Origin: Porphyromonadaceae bacterium
GTDB taxonomy: Bacteria > Bacteroidota > Bacteroidia > Bacteroidales > UBA12481
Assembly (NCBI GenBank): GCA_007280905.1
Contig: QYQM01000008.1
Span: 1 to 64,000 of the forward strand
Direction: 5' to 3'
Length of the DNA stretch: 64,000 nt
Position numbers and translations under genes: made by a program. This document shows, one piece after another, positions 42,722 through 54,268 of this stretch. The notes below the pieces were generated by a model. The model did not search any database. It was not told the origin of the DNA and saw only the letters and a list, made by a program, of their open reading frames with translations. Positions within the stretch are counted from its first letter, which is position 1. Each line of letters begins with the position of its first letter.

Positions 42722-42747
42722 TACCCTAAAATGAGAATTTTCAAATC

Positions 42748-43269
42748 ATGAAACGGGAAGACAAAAACGTCATAGTTGATCAGCTCACCGTAGTAATTAA
42801 TCAGGCAAAACATTTCTATATTGCCGATATCAGTGGACTGAACGCAAGTGAAACAATTGCTTTAAGGAGAGTCTGTTTTAAAGAAGATGTGAAGTTGCTT
42901 GTGGTGAAAAACACCCTCCTTCAAAAAGCATTGGAACGAGCCGATGGGCATTATGAGGAATTATACCCGGTACTTAACGGACCTACGTCCATTATGATTA
43001 CTGATACCGGGAATAAGCCGGCTAAAATGATCAAAAGCTTCCGCAAGAAGCATTTAAAGCCGGAACTCAAAGGTGCCTATGTTGAAGAATGTGTCTATGT
43101 TGGAGACAACCTCATTGACAAATTAATTGCCGTTAAGAGCCGTCAGGAACTACTTGCTGACTTGATTGCACAACTGCAATCACCGATGAACAATGTAATG
43201 TCATCGCTCCAATCCGGTAAACATATATTGGCAGGTCTTGTTAAGACTCTGTCTGATAAAGAAGTATAA
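42748..43269 (+). CDS. rplJ: 50S ribosomal protein L10
   Basis: A 173-residue L10, the base of the ribosomal stalk that carries L7/L12 dimers. The N-terminal domain (KREDKNVIVDQLTVVINQAK, LLVVKNTLLQKAL) binds 23S rRNA, and the helical C-terminal part holds L12. It precedes rplL by 35 bp. Confidence 0.96.
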   Translation: MKREDKNVIVDQLTVVINQAKHFYIADISGLNASETIALRRVCFKEDVKLLVVKNTLLQKALERADGHYEELYPVLNGPTSIMITDTGNKPAKMIKSFRKKHLKPELKGAYVEECVYVGDNLIDKLIAVKSRQELLADLIAQLQSPMNNVMSSLQSGKHILAGLVKTLSDKEV

Positions 43270-43304
43270 TGTATTGTTGAACCCATTTGTAAAATCATAG
43301 TAAA

Positions 43305-43682
43305 ATGGCTGATTTAAAAAAGCTCGCTGAAGAACTGGTTAACCTAACCGTTAAGGACGTCAACGAATTAGCTGGTATCCTTAAAAATGAATATGGCATT
43401 GAACCTGCTGCTGCTGCAGTTGCTTATGCCGGACCGGCTGCCTCGGAAGAAGGTCCGGTAGTTATGGAAAAAACAGAATTTGATGTCATTCTGAAAGCCC
43501 CGGGTGGTGCAAAACTGGCAGTTGTAAAACTGATTAAGGAACTCACCGGCCTCGGTCTGAAAGAATCAAAAGAATTAGTTGATGCTGCTCCGAAAGCAGT
43601 TAAAGAAAAAGTAACAAAGGAAGAAGCAGAAGCTTTGAAATCACAACTTGTTGAAGCAGGAGCCGAAGTTGAAATTAAGTAA
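43305..43682 (+). CDS. rplL: 50S ribosomal protein L7/L12
   Basis: A 125-residue L12. An N-terminal dimerisation helix ([20 protein letters not shown]), a short hinge rich in Ala, and the factor-binding domain [18 protein letters not shown] with [19 protein letters not shown]. It recruits translation GTPases. A hairpin with T-run follows. Confidence 0.97.
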   Translation: MADLKKLAEELVNLTVKDVNELAGILKNEYGIEPAAAAVAYAGPAASEEGPVVMEKTEFDVILKAPGGAKLAVVKLIKELTGLGLKESKELVDAAPKAVKEKVTKEEAEALKSQLVEAGAEVEIK

Positions 43683-43710
43683 ATACGACTCTTCCATACT
43701 CGATTCTCAA

Positions 43711-43748
43711 GGTTTAGAATCCCGGCAATCGGGGTTCTAAGCCTTTTT
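43711..43748 (+). terminator. Attenuator between rplL and rpoB
   Basis: GGTTTAGAATCCCG (43711-43724) pairs, with few mismatches, with CGGGGTTCTAAGCC (43730-43743), followed by TTTTT. Since rpoB follows 45 bp later with no clear new promoter, this is probably a partial terminator that lowers rpoBC relative to ribosomal protein output. Confidence 0.65.
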
Positions 43749-43792
43749 GCTGTTGTTTCCAATACCCGCTTTAATTAATTCTTCTTTGGTCG

Positions 43793-46700
43793 ATGGCACA
43801 AACAAGCACACAGCGAATCAATTTTGGTTCCACAAAAAGTCAGCTAAAATACCCTGATTTTCTGGAGGTTCAGGTAAAATCATTTACCGAATTTTTCCAA
43901 CTGGAAACTACTCCAGAGCAAAGAAAAAATGAAGGCCTTTATAAGGTCTTTCAGGAAAATTTTCCAATTACCGATACGAGGAATAATTTCGTCCTGGAAT
44001 TTCTGGGTTACTATATCGACCCTCCGCGATATACAATTGAGGAGTGCATCGAGCGCGGCCTTACCTATAGCGTACCGCTAAAGGCCAAGCTTAAACTTTA
44101 TTGCACCGACCCGGAACATGAGGATTTCGATATGGTTATCCAGGATGTTTACCTGGGGACTGTACCATACATGACCCGAAGGGGAACTTTTGTCATTAAC
44201 GGTGCCGAACGTGTGGTGGTATCACAGTTGCACCGTTCTCCGGGAGTTTTCTTCGGACAAAGTACGCATGCGAACGGCAGTAAACTCTATTCTGCCAGAG
44301 TAATCCCGTTCAGAGGCTCATGGATCGAATTCGCTACTGACATTAATAATGTTATGTATGCGTACATTGATCGTAAAAAGAAATTGCCGGTTACAACCCT
44401 TCTTAGGGCAATTGGCTTCGAGGGTGATCGCGATATTCTGGAAATATTTGACCTGGCCGATGAAATCAAAGTTTCAAAAGCCGCCCTCAAAAAGGTTATC
44501 GGCAGAAAATTAGCCGCACGTGTGCTGAAATCGTGGATAGAAGATTTTGTGGATGAAGATACCGGTGAGGTTGTATCCATCGAACGTAATGAAATTATTG
44601 TAGACAGGGAAACCGTTCTTGATAATGATCATGTTGACGCAATCGTTGAATCAGGTGCCAAATCCATCCTGCTTCATAAGGAAGATACCAACCTTTCAGA
44701 TTTTGCAATAATCTATAATACTTTGCAAAAAGATCCCTGCAACTCTGAAAAGGAAGCCGTTATTCATATTTACCGCCAACTCAGGAATGCTGACCCACCG
44801 GATGACGCTACCGCAAGGGATGTTATCGATAAATTGTTCTTCTCGGATAAACGGTATGATCTTGGTGACGTAGGCCGCTACCGGATCAATAAGAAACTCG
44901 GGCTTGATATCGGAATGGATGTAAAGATCCTGACCAAACAAGATATTATCAGTATCATTAAATACCTGATTCAGCTGATCAATTCAAAGGCTGATGTCGA
45001 TGATATTGACCATCTCAGTAATCGCCGTGTTCGTACGGTTGGGGAACAGTTATACGCTCAGTTTGGCGTTGGTCTTGCACGAATGTCAAGAACAATCAGG
45101 GAAAGGATGAACGTCAGGGACAATGAGGTTTTTACCCCGATTGACCTGATCAATTCCAAAACCCTGTCCTCCGTGATTAATTCCTTCTTCGGAACAAATG
45201 CCCTCTCTCAATTTATGGATCAGACCAATCCTTTGGCCGAGATGACCCATAAAAGACGTATGTCAGCATTAGGACCGGGAGGTTTGTCGAGAGAACGTGC
45301 CGGTTTTGAGGTTCGTGACGTTCATTATACGCATTACGGCCGCTTGTGTCCGATCGAAACCCCGGAAGGTCCGAACATTGGACTAATCTCCTCTCTGTGT
45401 GTATATGCAAAGGTTAACGAGCTCGGATTTATCGAAACTCCTTATCGAAAGGTGAATTCCGGAGTTGTTGATTTTAGCAGTGATGGTCTTATTTATCTGA
45501 CAGCCGAAGAAGAGGAAGGACAAATGATAGCTCAGGCCAATGCCCGTTTGAATGATGATGGCAAATTCATCGATAATCGTATCAAATCAAGATTTGAAGG
45601 CGATTTTCCGATTACCGCACCGGAAGATATTCATCTGATGGACGTGGCTCCTAACCAGATTGCCTCAATTGCTGCTTCACTGATTCCCTTCCTGGAACAT
45701 GACGATGCCAACCGCGCTCTTATGGGATCCAACATGATGAGGCAGGCTGTTCCACTCGTTAATCCGGAGACACCAATCGTTGGAACCGGAATTGAAGGGG
45801 ATGTAATTCAGGACAGCCGTATTCATTTTACTGCTGAAGAAGATGGTATAGTGGAATATGCTGACGCTGAGCGCATCGTGGTTACATACGATCGTGATGA
45901 ATATCAGAAGTTTGTGAGATTTGACAATGAGGTTAAAACTTATATTCTTCCAAAATTCAATAAAACCAATCAGAATACTACCATCAACCTGAAACCGGTC
46001 GTACGTAAAGGAGATCGCCTGGTCAAAGATCAGATTTTAACCGAAGGTTATTCAACAAAAGGTGGTGAGCTGGCTCTCGGACGAAATCTTAAAGTTGCTT
46101 TCATGCCCTGGAAAGGGTATAACTTTGAAGATGCTATCGTGATTTCTGAAAGGGTAGTTCGTGAAGATCTATTCAGTTCAGTGCACATCGATGAGTATCT
46201 TTTGGAAGTACGTGATACCAAGAGGGGTTTGGAAGAACTGACCGCTGATATACCAAACGTTAGCGAAGAAGCTACCCGTAACCTCGATGAAAATGGATTG
46301 ATCCGGGTGGGCGCTGAAGTCAGGCCGGGCGATATTCTGATCGGAAAAATCACCCCAAAAGGTGAATCCGATCCATCACCGGAAGAAAAACTGCTCCGTG
46401 CAATTTTCGGTGACAAGGCCGGTGACGTTAAGGATGCAAGCTTGAAAGCAGGCCCATCGCTTAATGGTATCGTGATAGATAAAAAACTCTTTTCTAAGAG
46501 TATGAAGGACCGGAAGATCCGCGCTGCTGAAAAGACCCTGATTGATAAATTCGAACAGGAATTCAAACGGCAGGCGGATGACCTTTCCAATATCCTGGTT
46601 GAAAAACTGTTTACCCTCATCAATGGAAAAGCTTCGCAGGGAGTGAAAAATTACCTGAATGAGGATATTGTTCCCAAGGGAACCAAGTTTTCGCTAAGAA

Positions 46701-47602
46701 TTCTTCAGGGTATTGATTTTCTCCAGGTTAATCCCAATAAGTGGACAACGGACAAGGATAAGAATGATACGATCAGGGAACTACTTCAAAACTACCTGAT
46801 TAAATATAAGGAAATTGAAGGGGATTACCGGAGGAAGAAGTACAATGTTACCATCGGGGATGAACTTCCTGCCGGTATTGTACAACTCGCCAAGGTATCT
46901 ATTGCCAAAAAACGTAAGCTTACGGTTGGAGACAAAATGGCAGGACGCCACGGTAATAAGGGTATTGTAGCCAAGATCGTAAGACAGGAGGACATGCCGT
47001 TCCTGGAAGACGGATCTCCGGTAGATATCGTCCTGAACCCGCTTGGCGTACCTTCCCGTATGAATCTTGGACAAATCTATGAAACGGTTTTAGGTTGGGC
47101 AGGGAAAGAACTGGGATTAAAATTCGCCAGTCCGATTTTTGATGGCGCTACGCTCGACGAAATCTCTGCATATACTCATAAGGCAGGCATACCTAAGTTC
47201 GGCCGTACCTATTTATATGATGGTGGCTCGGGTGATCGTTTTGATCAACCGGCAACCGTTGGAATTATTTACATGCTGAAACTTGGCCATATGGTTGAGG
47301 ATAAGATGCATGCACGTTCTATCGGACCTTATTCACTGATCACTCAGCAACCACTTGGAGGTAAAGCTCAATTTGGAGGCCAGAGGTTTGGTGAAATGGA
47401 GGTTTGGGCACTTGAAGCTTTCGGGGCTGCTCATATCCTTCAGGAGATTCTAACCGTTAAATCGGATGATGTTATCGGCCGGGCAAAAGCCTATGAGGCA
47501 ATTGTCAAGGGCGAACCACTTCCGATGCCCGGTATACCGGAATCCCTGAATGTGCTGCTGCATGAATTGCGCGGCCTGGGATTGAGTGTTAAGTTGATTT
47601 AA
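43793..47602 (+). CDS. rpoB: RNA polymerase subunit beta
   Basis: A 1269-residue beta subunit, normal for Bacteroidota. Landmarks: [22 protein letters not shown] in two parts, the rifampicin-site region [34 protein letters not shown], the catalytic lysine segment [17 protein letters not shown], and the C-terminal [18 protein letters not shown]. The Gln-Met-Asp-Gln residues of the rifampicin pocket are those of sensitive enzymes. rpoC follows after 33 bp. Confidence 0.98.
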   Translation: MAQTSTQRINFGSTKSQLKYPDFLEVQVKSFTEFFQLETTPEQRKNEGLYKVFQENFPITDTRNNFVLEFLGYYIDPPRYTIEECIERGLTYSVPLKAKLKLYCTDPEHEDFDMVIQDVYLGTVPYMTRRGTFVINGAERVVVSQLHRSPGVFFGQSTHANGSKLYSARVIPFRGSWIEFATDINNVMYAYIDRKKKLPVTTLLRAIGFEGDRDILEIFDLADEIKVSKAALKKVIGRKLAARVLKSWIEDFVDEDTGEVVSIERNEIIVDRETVLDNDHVDAIVESGAKSILLHKEDTNLSDFAIIYNTLQKDPCNSEKEAVIHIYRQLRNADPPDDATARDVIDKLFFSDKRYDLGDVGRYRINKKLGLDIGMDVKILTKQDIISIIKYLIQLINSKADVDDIDHLSNRRVRTVGEQLYAQFGVGLARMSRTIRERMNVRDNEVFTPIDLINSKTLSSVINSFFGTNALSQFMDQTNPLAEMTHKRRMSALGPGGLSRERAGFEVRDVHYTHYGRLCPIETPEGPNIGLISSLCVYAKVNELGFIETPYRKVNSGVVDFSSDGLIYLTAEEEEGQMIAQANARLNDDGKFIDNRIKSRFEGDFPITAPEDIHLMDVAPNQIASIAASLIPFLEHDDANRALMGSNMMRQAVPLVNPETPIVGTGIEGDVIQDSRIHFTAEEDGIVEYADAERIVVTYDRDEYQKFVRFDNEVKTYILPKFNKTNQNTTINLKPVVRKGDRLVKDQILTEGYSTKGGELALGRNLKVAFMPWKGYNFEDAIVISERVVREDLFSSVHIDEYLLEVRDTKRGLEELTADIPNVSEEATRNLDENGLIRVGAEVRPGDILIGKITPKGESDPSPEEKLLRAIFGDKAGDVKDASLKAGPSLNGIVIDKKLFSKSMKDRKIRAAEKTLIDKFEQEFKRQADDLSNILVEKLFTLINGKASQGVKNYLNEDIVPKGTKFSLRILQGIDFLQVNPNKWTTDKDKNDTIRELLQNYLIKYKEIEGDYRRKKYNVTIGDELPAGIVQLAKVSIAKKRKLTVGDKMAGRHGNKGIVAKIVRQEDMPFLEDGSPVDIVLNPLGVPSRMNLGQIYETVLGWAGKELGLKFASPIFDGATLDEISAYTHKAGIPKFGRTYLYDGGSGDRFDQPATVGIIYMLKLGHMVEDKMHARSIGPYSLITQQPLGGKAQFGGQRFGEMEVWALEAFGAAHILQEILTVKSDDVIGRAKAYEAIVKGEPLPMPGIPESLNVLLHELRGLGLSVKLI

Positions 47603-47635
47603 TTCAGGTTTGTAAACAATAGAACTCTATATATT

Positions 47636-50600
47636 ATGGCGTTCAGGAAAGAAACTAAGGTAAAAACAAATTTTACCAAAATTGCTTTGGGTTTGGCATC
47701 ACCGGAAGAGATCCTGGAACGATCAAGCGGAGAAGTGCTGAAGCCCGAAACAATCAATTACCGTACCTATAAACCGGAGCGGGATGGATTATTTTGTGAA
47801 AGGATTTTCGGTCCGGTTAAGGATTATGAATGCCACTGCGGCAAGTACAAACGGATCCGTTATAAAGGAATTATTTGTGACCGTTGCGGTGTTGAGGTAA
47901 CTGAAAAGAAAGTGCGCCGTGAGCGTATGGGACACATATCCCTTACGGTGCCCGTTGCACATATCTGGTATTTCCGTTCACTTCCCAATAAGATTGGATA
48001 CCTTCTGGGATTACCATCAAAAAAGCTCGATTCCATTATCTATTATGAGAAATATGTGGTAATCAATCCCGGAATCAAAGAGGCGGATGGAGTAAAATTG
48101 CATGATTTCCTGAGTGAGGAAGAATATCTCGATATCATTGAATCTCTTCCAAAAGAAAACCACTTATTGGATGGTTCAGATCCGAGGAAATTCATTGCCG
48201 GAATGGGTGCTGACGCCCTGTATAGACTTCTCGAGCGTATTGATCTCGATGAACTATCTTATGATTTGAGGCATCGTGCTGATAATGAGTCGTCTCAGCA
48301 ACGCAAGAGCGAAGCATTAAAACGTTTGCAGGTTGTTGAATCTTTCCGTGCTTCGAAAGCCGTTAATCATCCGGAATGGATGATCGTAAAAGTAGTACCG
48401 GTTATACCGCCAGAACTCCGGCCTTTAGTGCCTTTGGATGGTGGACGTTTTGCTACATCCGACCTGAACGATTTATACCGCAGGGTTATCATCCGGAATA
48501 ACCGGTTAAAAAGATTGATTGAAATCAAAGCTCCTGAGGTAATTCTCCGAAATGAGAAACGAATGCTCCAGGAAGCTGTTGATTCACTTTTTGATAATAG
48601 CCGGAAATCCAACGCAGTCAAAACCGACGCCAACCGTCCCCTCAAATCTTTAAGCGACAGCCTTAAAGGTAAACAGGGCCGGTTCCGTCAGAACCTCCTG
48701 GGTAAACGTGTCGACTATTCCGCACGTTCTGTTATCGTGGTTGGCCCTGAATTGAAATTGCATGAGTGCGGATTACCGAAAGATATGGCTGCTGAACTAT
48801 ATAAACCTTTCATTATCAGGAAACTTATTGAAAGAGGTATTGTAAAAACAGTTAAGTCGGCTAAAAAAATTGTTGACCGAAGGGATCCGGTTGTTTGGGA
48901 TATACTTGAAAATGTACTTAAGGGACATCCTGTTCTGTTAAACAGGGCTCCAACCCTGCACAGATTGGGTATTCAAGCCTTCCAGCCTAAACTGATCGAA
49001 GGTAAAGCTATTCAATTGCACCCACTGGTTTGTACTGCATTCAACGCCGACTTCGACGGTGACCAGATGGCTGTTCACCTTCCTCTCGGCAATGCTGCTA
49101 TTCTGGAAGCCCAGATGTTGATGCTGGCTTCGCATAATATTTTGAATCCGGCAAACGGCGCTCCGATCACCGTACCATCACAGGACATGGTTCTTGGATT
49201 GTACTACATTACGAAAGGCCGCATTAGCACCGATAAAGAGCATGTCAAAGGTGACGGTCTCAGCTTTTATTCATCAGAAGAAGTTATCATCGCCTATAAC
49301 GAGGGAGCAATCGACCTGCACGCCAATATCCATGTGAAAGCAAAGGATATGGTCGACGGTAATCAGGTTGTACGGCTTATCGACACAACGGTCGGACGGG
49401 TTCTGTTTAATGAAGTAGTTCCGGAAGAAGTAGGTTATCTGAACACCCTGCTGACTAAAAAATCACTTCGTGAAATTATTGGCTGGGTGCTGAAAGAATG
49501 CGGCACAGCCAAAACTGCCAAGTTCCTGGATGATATCAAAGAAATCGGGTTCCAGGCTGCGTTCCGGGGAGGTCTTTCCTTTAACCTCGATGATGTTATC
49601 GTGCCTCCGGAAAAAGATGCAATGATAAAGGATGGCTATGACCAGGTGGATGAGGTTCTGGGAGACTATAACAATGGGTATATCACCAATAATGAGAGAT
49701 ATAACCAGATCATTGATATTTGGACGCATACAAATGCAAGATTGACCCAAACGGTACTCGACAAATTGAGAACTGACCGTCAGGGGTTCAATTCCATCTA
49801 TATGATGCTTGATTCGGGTGCTCGTGGATCGAAGGAACAGATCCGTCAGTTATGCGGAATGAGGGGTTTGATGGCAAAGCCGCAAAAATCCGGTTCTACC
49901 AGTGCTGAAATTATTGAAAACCCGATTTTATCGAACTTCAAAGAGGGTTTGTCGGTTCTTGAGTACTTTATTTCCACCCACGGTGCTCGTAAAGGTCTTG
50001 CCGATACCGCTCTTAAAACAGCGGATGCTGGTTATCTGACGCGTCGTTTAGTTGACGTATCACATGATGTTATTGTATCAGAGGAAGATTGCGGAACACT
50101 TCGCGGACTGGTTGCCAGTGCACTCAAGAATAATGAGGAAGTGGTAGAAAGTTTATATGACCGTATTCTTGGCCGTGTTAGCCTTCACGATATTTATCAT
50201 CCGACAACGGGTGAAATGGTTGTGGAATCCGGCGAAGAAATCACGGAATCGATAGCTCATATTATTGATGAATCACCAATCGAAAGGGTGGAGATCCGGT
50301 CGGTTCTAACCTGTGAATCTAAGTTTGGCGTTTGCACCAAATGCTACGGCAGAAGTCTTGCCACAGGCCGGTTGGCTCAGAACGGTGATGTTGTTGGTGT
50401 TATAGCCGCCCAATCCATCGGTGAACCTGGGACCCAGTTGACACTGAGAACTTTCCACGTTGGGGGTACTGCTTCCAACATTGCTACGGAGTCGAGTATC
50501 CTGGCCCGTTATAACGGCCGCCTTGAATTTGACGAACTGCGTACGGTCGATTTTAGCGACGCTTCAATAAAAGGAAAGGTGGTAATTGGCCGGTTGGCTG

Positions 50601-51913
50601 AAATGAGAATTGTTGACAAGAACACCGGAATCACTCTGACAACCCATAGCATTCCTTATGGTGCCAAAGTATTCAGGAGTGAAGGTGAAGATATTGAAAA
50701 GGGTGATCTGTTGTGCGAATGGGATCCGTTCAACGCTGTTATCGTGTCGGAAGCAGCCGGTAAGGTTGCATTCGACAGTGTGATTGAGGGTATTACCTAT
50801 CGTGATGAGTCGGATGAGCAAACTGGTTTCCGCGAAAAGGTTATCATTGAAACAAAAGATAAAACCAAGAACGCTGAGATTAAGATTCTGGCTAAGAACA
50901 ACGAGCCGCTGAAAATTTATAACCTTCCTGTAGGTTCGCATATCTCTGTTTCCGAAGGTGAAACTGTAAAGGCTGGTGAGATTCTGGTTAAAATTCCAAG
51001 ATCAGCCAGTAAGGCTGGTGATATCACCGGTGGTTTGCCGCGGGTAACTGAATTATTCGAAGCCCGTAACCCCTCAAATCCGGCAGTGGTTGCTGAAATT
51101 GATGGTGAAGTTTCATATGGAAAGGTAAAACGCGGTAACCGGGAAATTATAATTACTTCAAAAACAGGTGAGATCAAAAAATATCTGGTTTCTCTTTCGA
51201 AACAGATTTTGGTTCAGCCTAATGATTATGTACGTGCCGGAATACCACTATCCGACGGATCAATCACACCATCTGATATTTTATCGATTAAAGGTCCGAC
51301 CGCTGTTCAGGAATACATTGTGAACGAGGTACAGGAGGTTTACCGTATGCAGGGGGTGAAGATCAATGACAAACATTTTGAGGTAATTGTCCGCCAGATG
51401 ATGCGCAAGGTGGTCATCGAAGATCCGGGCGATACCAAATTCCTCGAAAAGCAGATTGTTGACAAGATGGAGGTAATGGAAGAGAACGATTGGATTTATG
51501 GCAAGAAAGTTGTTCTCGAAGCCGGAGATTCTCAAACAGTTCGTCCAGGAATGATTGTTTCGGCCCGCAAACTTCGTGATGAAAACTCGCTTCTCAAACG
51601 TAAAGATTTACGCATCGTTGAATCGCGTGATGCTGTTCCTGCAACCTCCAGCCAGATTCTACAGGGTATTACCCGTGCTGCATTGCAAACCAGCAGCTGG
51701 CTGTCTGCCGCATCTTTCCAGGAAACTACCAAAGTGCTCAATGAAGCTGCCATTCTTGGAAAAGTTGATGAACTGAGGGGATTGAAGGAAAATGTTATTG
51801 TTGGTCACCTGATTCCGGCCGGAACCGGCAATCGCAGTTTTGAGAAAATTGTGGTCGGCTCCCTGGATGATTATCAGGCCCTTATGCTTGGGAAATCCAC
51901 TGAAAATGATTAA
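47636..51913 (+). CDS. rpoC: RNA polymerase subunit beta'
   Basis: A 1425-residue beta' subunit. The N-terminal zinc ribbon ([20 protein letters not shown]), the magnesium-binding [16 protein letters not shown], bridge-helix region [12 protein letters not shown] and the second zinc site ([19 protein letters not shown]) are all intact. Followed after 20 bp by the DUF3467 gene. Confidence 0.98.
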   Translation: MAFRKETKVKTNFTKIALGLASPEEILERSSGEVLKPETINYRTYKPERDGLFCERIFGPVKDYECHCGKYKRIRYKGIICDRCGVEVTEKKVRRERMGHISLTVPVAHIWYFRSLPNKIGYLLGLPSKKLDSIIYYEKYVVINPGIKEADGVKLHDFLSEEEYLDIIESLPKENHLLDGSDPRKFIAGMGADALYRLLERIDLDELSYDLRHRADNESSQQRKSEALKRLQVVESFRASKAVNHPEWMIVKVVPVIPPELRPLVPLDGGRFATSDLNDLYRRVIIRNNRLKRLIEIKAPEVILRNEKRMLQEAVDSLFDNSRKSNAVKTDANRPLKSLSDSLKGKQGRFRQNLLGKRVDYSARSVIVVGPELKLHECGLPKDMAAELYKPFIIRKLIERGIVKTVKSAKKIVDRRDPVVWDILENVLKGHPVLLNRAPTLHRLGIQAFQPKLIEGKAIQLHPLVCTAFNADFDGDQMAVHLPLGNAAILEAQMLMLASHNILNPANGAPITVPSQDMVLGLYYITKGRISTDKEHVKGDGLSFYSSEEVIIAYNEGAIDLHANIHVKAKDMVDGNQVVRLIDTTVGRVLFNEVVPEEVGYLNTLLTKKSLREIIGWVLKECGTAKTAKFLDDIKEIGFQAAFRGGLSFNLDDVIVPPEKDAMIKDGYDQVDEVLGDYNNGYITNNERYNQIIDIWTHTNARLTQTVLDKLRTDRQGFNSIYMMLDSGARGSKEQIRQLCGMRGLMAKPQKSGSTSAEIIENPILSNFKEGLSVLEYFISTHGARKGLADTALKTADAGYLTRRLVDVSHDVIVSEEDCGTLRGLVASALKNNEEVVESLYDRILGRVSLHDIYHPTTGEMVVESGEEITESIAHIIDESPIERVEIRSVLTCESKFGVCTKCYGRSLATGRLAQNGDVVGVIAAQSIGEPGTQLTLRTFHVGGTASNIATESSILARYNGRLEFDELRTVDFSDASIKGKVVIGRLAEMRIVDKNTGITLTTHSIPYGAKVFRSEGEDIEKGDLLCEWDPFNAVIVSEAAGKVAFDSVIEGITYRDESDEQTGFREKVIIETKDKTKNAEIKILAKNNEPLKIYNLPVGSHISVSEGETVKAGEILVKIPRSASKAGDITGGLPRVTELFEARNPSNPAVVAEIDGEVSYGKVKRGNREIIITSKTGEIKKYLVSLSKQILVQPNDYVRAGIPLSDGSITPSDILSIKGPTAVQEYIVNEVQEVYRMQGVKINDKHFEVIVRQMMRKVVIEDPGDTKFLEKQIVDKMEVMEENDWIYGKKVVLEAGDSQTVRPGMIVSARKLRDENSLLKRKDLRIVESRDAVPATSSQILQGITRAALQTSSWLSAASFQETTKVLNEAAILGKVDELRGLKENVIVGHLIPAGTGNRSFEKIVVGSLDDYQALMLGKSTEND

Positions 51914-51933
51914 ATCGAGGAAAGGATAAAATA

Positions 51934-52257
51934 ATGACAGATCAAGGGAAAAAGGGAAATCAGATCAATATTGAGCTGAGTGAGGAAATTGCTCAGGGTG
52001 TTTACTCAAACCTGGCGATCATTACGCATTCAAGTTCGGAATTTGTTCTTGATTTCGTTAGGATCATGCCGGGTCTACCTAAAGCAAAGGTAAAAAGCCG
52101 TGTTATCCTGACTCCTGAGCATGCAAAGCGATTATTGTTTGCCCTTCAGGATAATATCCAGAAATATGAGGCGGTTCATGGGGTAATCAAAAACGTAGAG
52201 CGAACAGGTGGTCCGGTCATTCCTATGTCCTTTGGGGGACCAACCGCTGAGGCATAA
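51934..52257 (+). CDS. DUF3467 protein
   Basis: A 107-residue protein of DUF3467: INIELSEEIAQGVYSNLAII, SEFVLDFVRIMPGLPKAKVK, SRVILTPEHAKRLLFALQDN. It follows rpoC after 20 bp in many Bacteroidota and shares its transcript, ending at the terminator at 52266. The function is not known; the position suggests a link with transcription. Confidence 0.88.
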   Translation: MTDQGKKGNQINIELSEEIAQGVYSNLAIITHSSSEFVLDFVRIMPGLPKAKVKSRVILTPEHAKRLLFALQDNIQKYEAVHGVIKNVERTGGPVIPMSFGGPTAEA

Positions 52258-52265
52258 GATTTCAG

Positions 52266-52293
52266 GCCCTGCCATTTGGCAGGGCTTTTTTTT
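52266..52293 (+). terminator. Intrinsic terminator after the rpoBC-DUF3467 operon
   Basis: GCCCTGCC (52266-52273), loop ATTT, GGCAGGGC (52278-52285) and eight T residues (52286-52293). A perfect GC-rich stem with T-run: a classical Rho-independent terminator nine bases after the DUF3467 stop. Confidence 0.92.
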
Positions 52294-52300
52294 ATATTTG
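52293..52300 (+). promoter_or_regulatory. -7 element TATATTTG for etfBA
   Basis: TATATTTG matches TAnnTTTG and starts inside the T-run of the terminator, 26 bp before the etfB start. A TTTG lies only 14 bases upstream, within the terminator loop, so the -33 part is doubtful. Confidence 0.45.
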
Positions 52301-52325
52301 TCGGCTGACAATCAATCAATCATTT

Positions 52326-53201
52326 ATGAAGAGTTTGAAAATCATCGTTTTAGCTAAACAGGTTCCTGATACACGTAATGTTGGGAAAGATGCCATGAAG
52401 GCTGATGGGACCGTTAACAGGGGTGCACTGGCAGCTATTTTTAATCCGGAGGACCTTAATGCTCTGGAACAAGCCCTGCGGATTAAAGATCGTTACCCGG
52501 AAAGTGAGATCGTAATTCTAACCATGGGGCCGGGCCGTGCTGCAGAGATTATAAGGGAAGCCATATACAGGGGTGCAGATAAAGGGTATCTTCTGACGGA
52601 CAGAAAGTTTGCCGGATCAGATACTCTGGCTACTTCTTATGCACTCTCTATGGCCATCCGTAAAATGGAGCCGTATGCCATGGTTATTGCCGGCCGGCAG
52701 GCTATTGACGGCGATACTGCCCAGGTGGGCCCCCAGGTGGCTGAAAAACTCGGACTTCCTCAGGTTACCTATGTCGAAGAAATACAGGAAATAACTAACA
52801 ATAAAATAGTTATAAAAAGACGTCTGGAAAGGGGTGTCGAAATAGTGAAATCATCATTGCCACTCCTTATTACTGTACATAATTCTGCTCCTGCTTGTCG
52901 CCCCCGGCATGCCAAACGACTGATGAAATTCAAACATGCGCAAACGGTTACAGAAATGCAGGACAACAGCGAGGACTATATCAGTCTTCAGCAAGACCGG
53001 CCGTACCTGCGAATCGAGGAGTGGAGTGTCGATGACGTAAAGGCTGATGATTCCATGCTTGGGCTGTCAGGCTCCCCAACAAAAGTCAAGAAGATTGATA
53101 ATGTTGTATTTAAAGCAAAAGAATCCAAGGTGCTGACTGCTCAAAACGTTGATATTGAATGGTTGGTCAAGGAGTTGATTACCAATAATACCATTGGCTA
53201 A
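52326..53201 (+). CDS. etfB: Electron transfer flavoprotein subunit beta
   Basis: A 291-residue EtfB with IIVLAKQVPDTRNVG, NPEDLNALEQALRIKD, AIDGDTAQVGPQVAEKLGLP and RRLERGVEIVKSSLP. It binds AMP and, with EtfA, carries electrons from acyl-CoA dehydrogenase. Here the dehydrogenase gene completes the same operon, so this pair probably serves fatty- or amino-acid-derived acyl-CoA oxidation. Confidence 0.93.
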   Translation: MKSLKIIVLAKQVPDTRNVGKDAMKADGTVNRGALAAIFNPEDLNALEQALRIKDRYPESEIVILTMGPGRAAEIIREAIYRGADKGYLLTDRKFAGSDTLATSYALSMAIRKMEPYAMVIAGRQAIDGDTAQVGPQVAEKLGLPQVTYVEEIQEITNNKIVIKRRLERGVEIVKSSLPLLITVHNSAPACRPRHAKRLMKFKHAQTVTEMQDNSEDYISLQQDRPYLRIEEWSVDDVKADDSMLGLSGSPTKVKKIDNVVFKAKESKVLTAQNVDIEWLVKELITNNTIG

Positions 53202-53234
53202 ACCGACCAATTGAAAATTCAAAATCGGAATATT

Positions 53235-54254
53235 GTGAATAATATATTTATATGCTGCGAAGTGGAAGAAGGCCTGGTGGCCGAAGTATCTCTTGAGTTA
53301 TTGACCAAAGGCCGGTCACTGGCCAATCGGTTGAATTGCAAGTTAGAAGCAATAGCTATCGGATCCGGACTCGAAAAATTGCCGGATCAGGTTTTTCCGT
53401 ATGGAGTGGATGTCATTCATATTGCTGATGATCCAAGATTATCACCTTATACTACGATGCCTCATGCTGCCATTGTAATCGGTATTTTTCGAAAAGAGGA
53501 ACCTCAGATTGGATTGTTCGGCGCCTCCTCCGTTGGCCGAGATTTAGCCCCCCGCGTTGCATCAGCATTGAAGTGCGGATTAACAGCCGATTGTACACAG
53601 CTTGAGATTGGCGATCATTATGAAAAGAAAACCGACACCGAGTATAAAAACCTTTTATATCAGATCCGGCCAGCTTTCGGCGGAAATATTATTGCCACCA
53701 TTGTAAATCCTGAAACCAAACCCCAGCTCGCAACGGTAAGGGAAGGCGTGATGAAAAAGGAGATCCTTTCTGTATCTCATAAAGGGAAGGTTAAACCGGT
53801 TGCCGTGAATGAATTCGTTAACAGCACCGATTTCGCGGTTGAGATCATTGAAAGGCATATGGAGCAAAGGAAAGTCAACATTAAAACTGCTCCTATCATT
53901 GTTGCCGGCGGATATGGTGTCGGGTCAAAAGAGAACTTCGAACTTCTTTTTGAGCTGGCTAACCTGCTCGGAGGCGAAGTGGGTGCTTCACGTGCGGCCG
54001 TGGATGCCGGATTTGTTGACCATGAACGGCAAGTTGGACAAACAGGTGTAACCGTTCGCCCTAAACTTTATATTGCCTGCGGGATATCCGGACAAATTCA
54101 GCACAGGGCCGGGATGGAGGAATCTGCAATGATTATTTCCATCAACAATGATCCGCACGCACCCATCCATAGTATTGCAGATTATGCAATCGTGGGAGAA
54201 GTATCCGATGTGATACCCAAAATGATCAGGTATTACAAAAAAAATTCCAAGTAA
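53235..54254 (+). CDS. etfA: Electron transfer flavoprotein subunit alpha
   Basis: A ~339-residue EtfA. The N-terminus (NNIFICCEVEEGLVAEVSLEL) supports GTG at 53235; a TTG at 53211 would add eight residues. The FAD domain shows IIVAGGYGVGSKENFELLFEL, GASRAAVDAGFVDHERQVGQTG, and ACGISGQIQHRAGMEES. It receives electrons via EtfB. It ends 14 bp before the acyl-CoA dehydrogenase gene. Confidence 0.92.
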   Translation: MNNIFICCEVEEGLVAEVSLELLTKGRSLANRLNCKLEAIAIGSGLEKLPDQVFPYGVDVIHIADDPRLSPYTTMPHAAIVIGIFRKEEPQIGLFGASSVGRDLAPRVASALKCGLTADCTQLEIGDHYEKKTDTEYKNLLYQIRPAFGGNIIATIVNPETKPQLATVREGVMKKEILSVSHKGKVKPVAVNEFVNSTDFAVEIIERHMEQRKVNIKTAPIIVAGGYGVGSKENFELLFELANLLGGEVGASRAAVDAGFVDHERQVGQTGVTVRPKLYIACGISGQIQHRAGMEESAMIISINNDPHAPIHSIADYAIVGEVSDVIPKMIRYYKKNSK

Positions 54255-54268
54255 TTAAAATCAGAACC

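Noticed and set aside
46048-46623. Minus-strand ORF inside rpoB
   Set aside because: It is antisense to a highly conserved gene, with no start context or recognisable domain.
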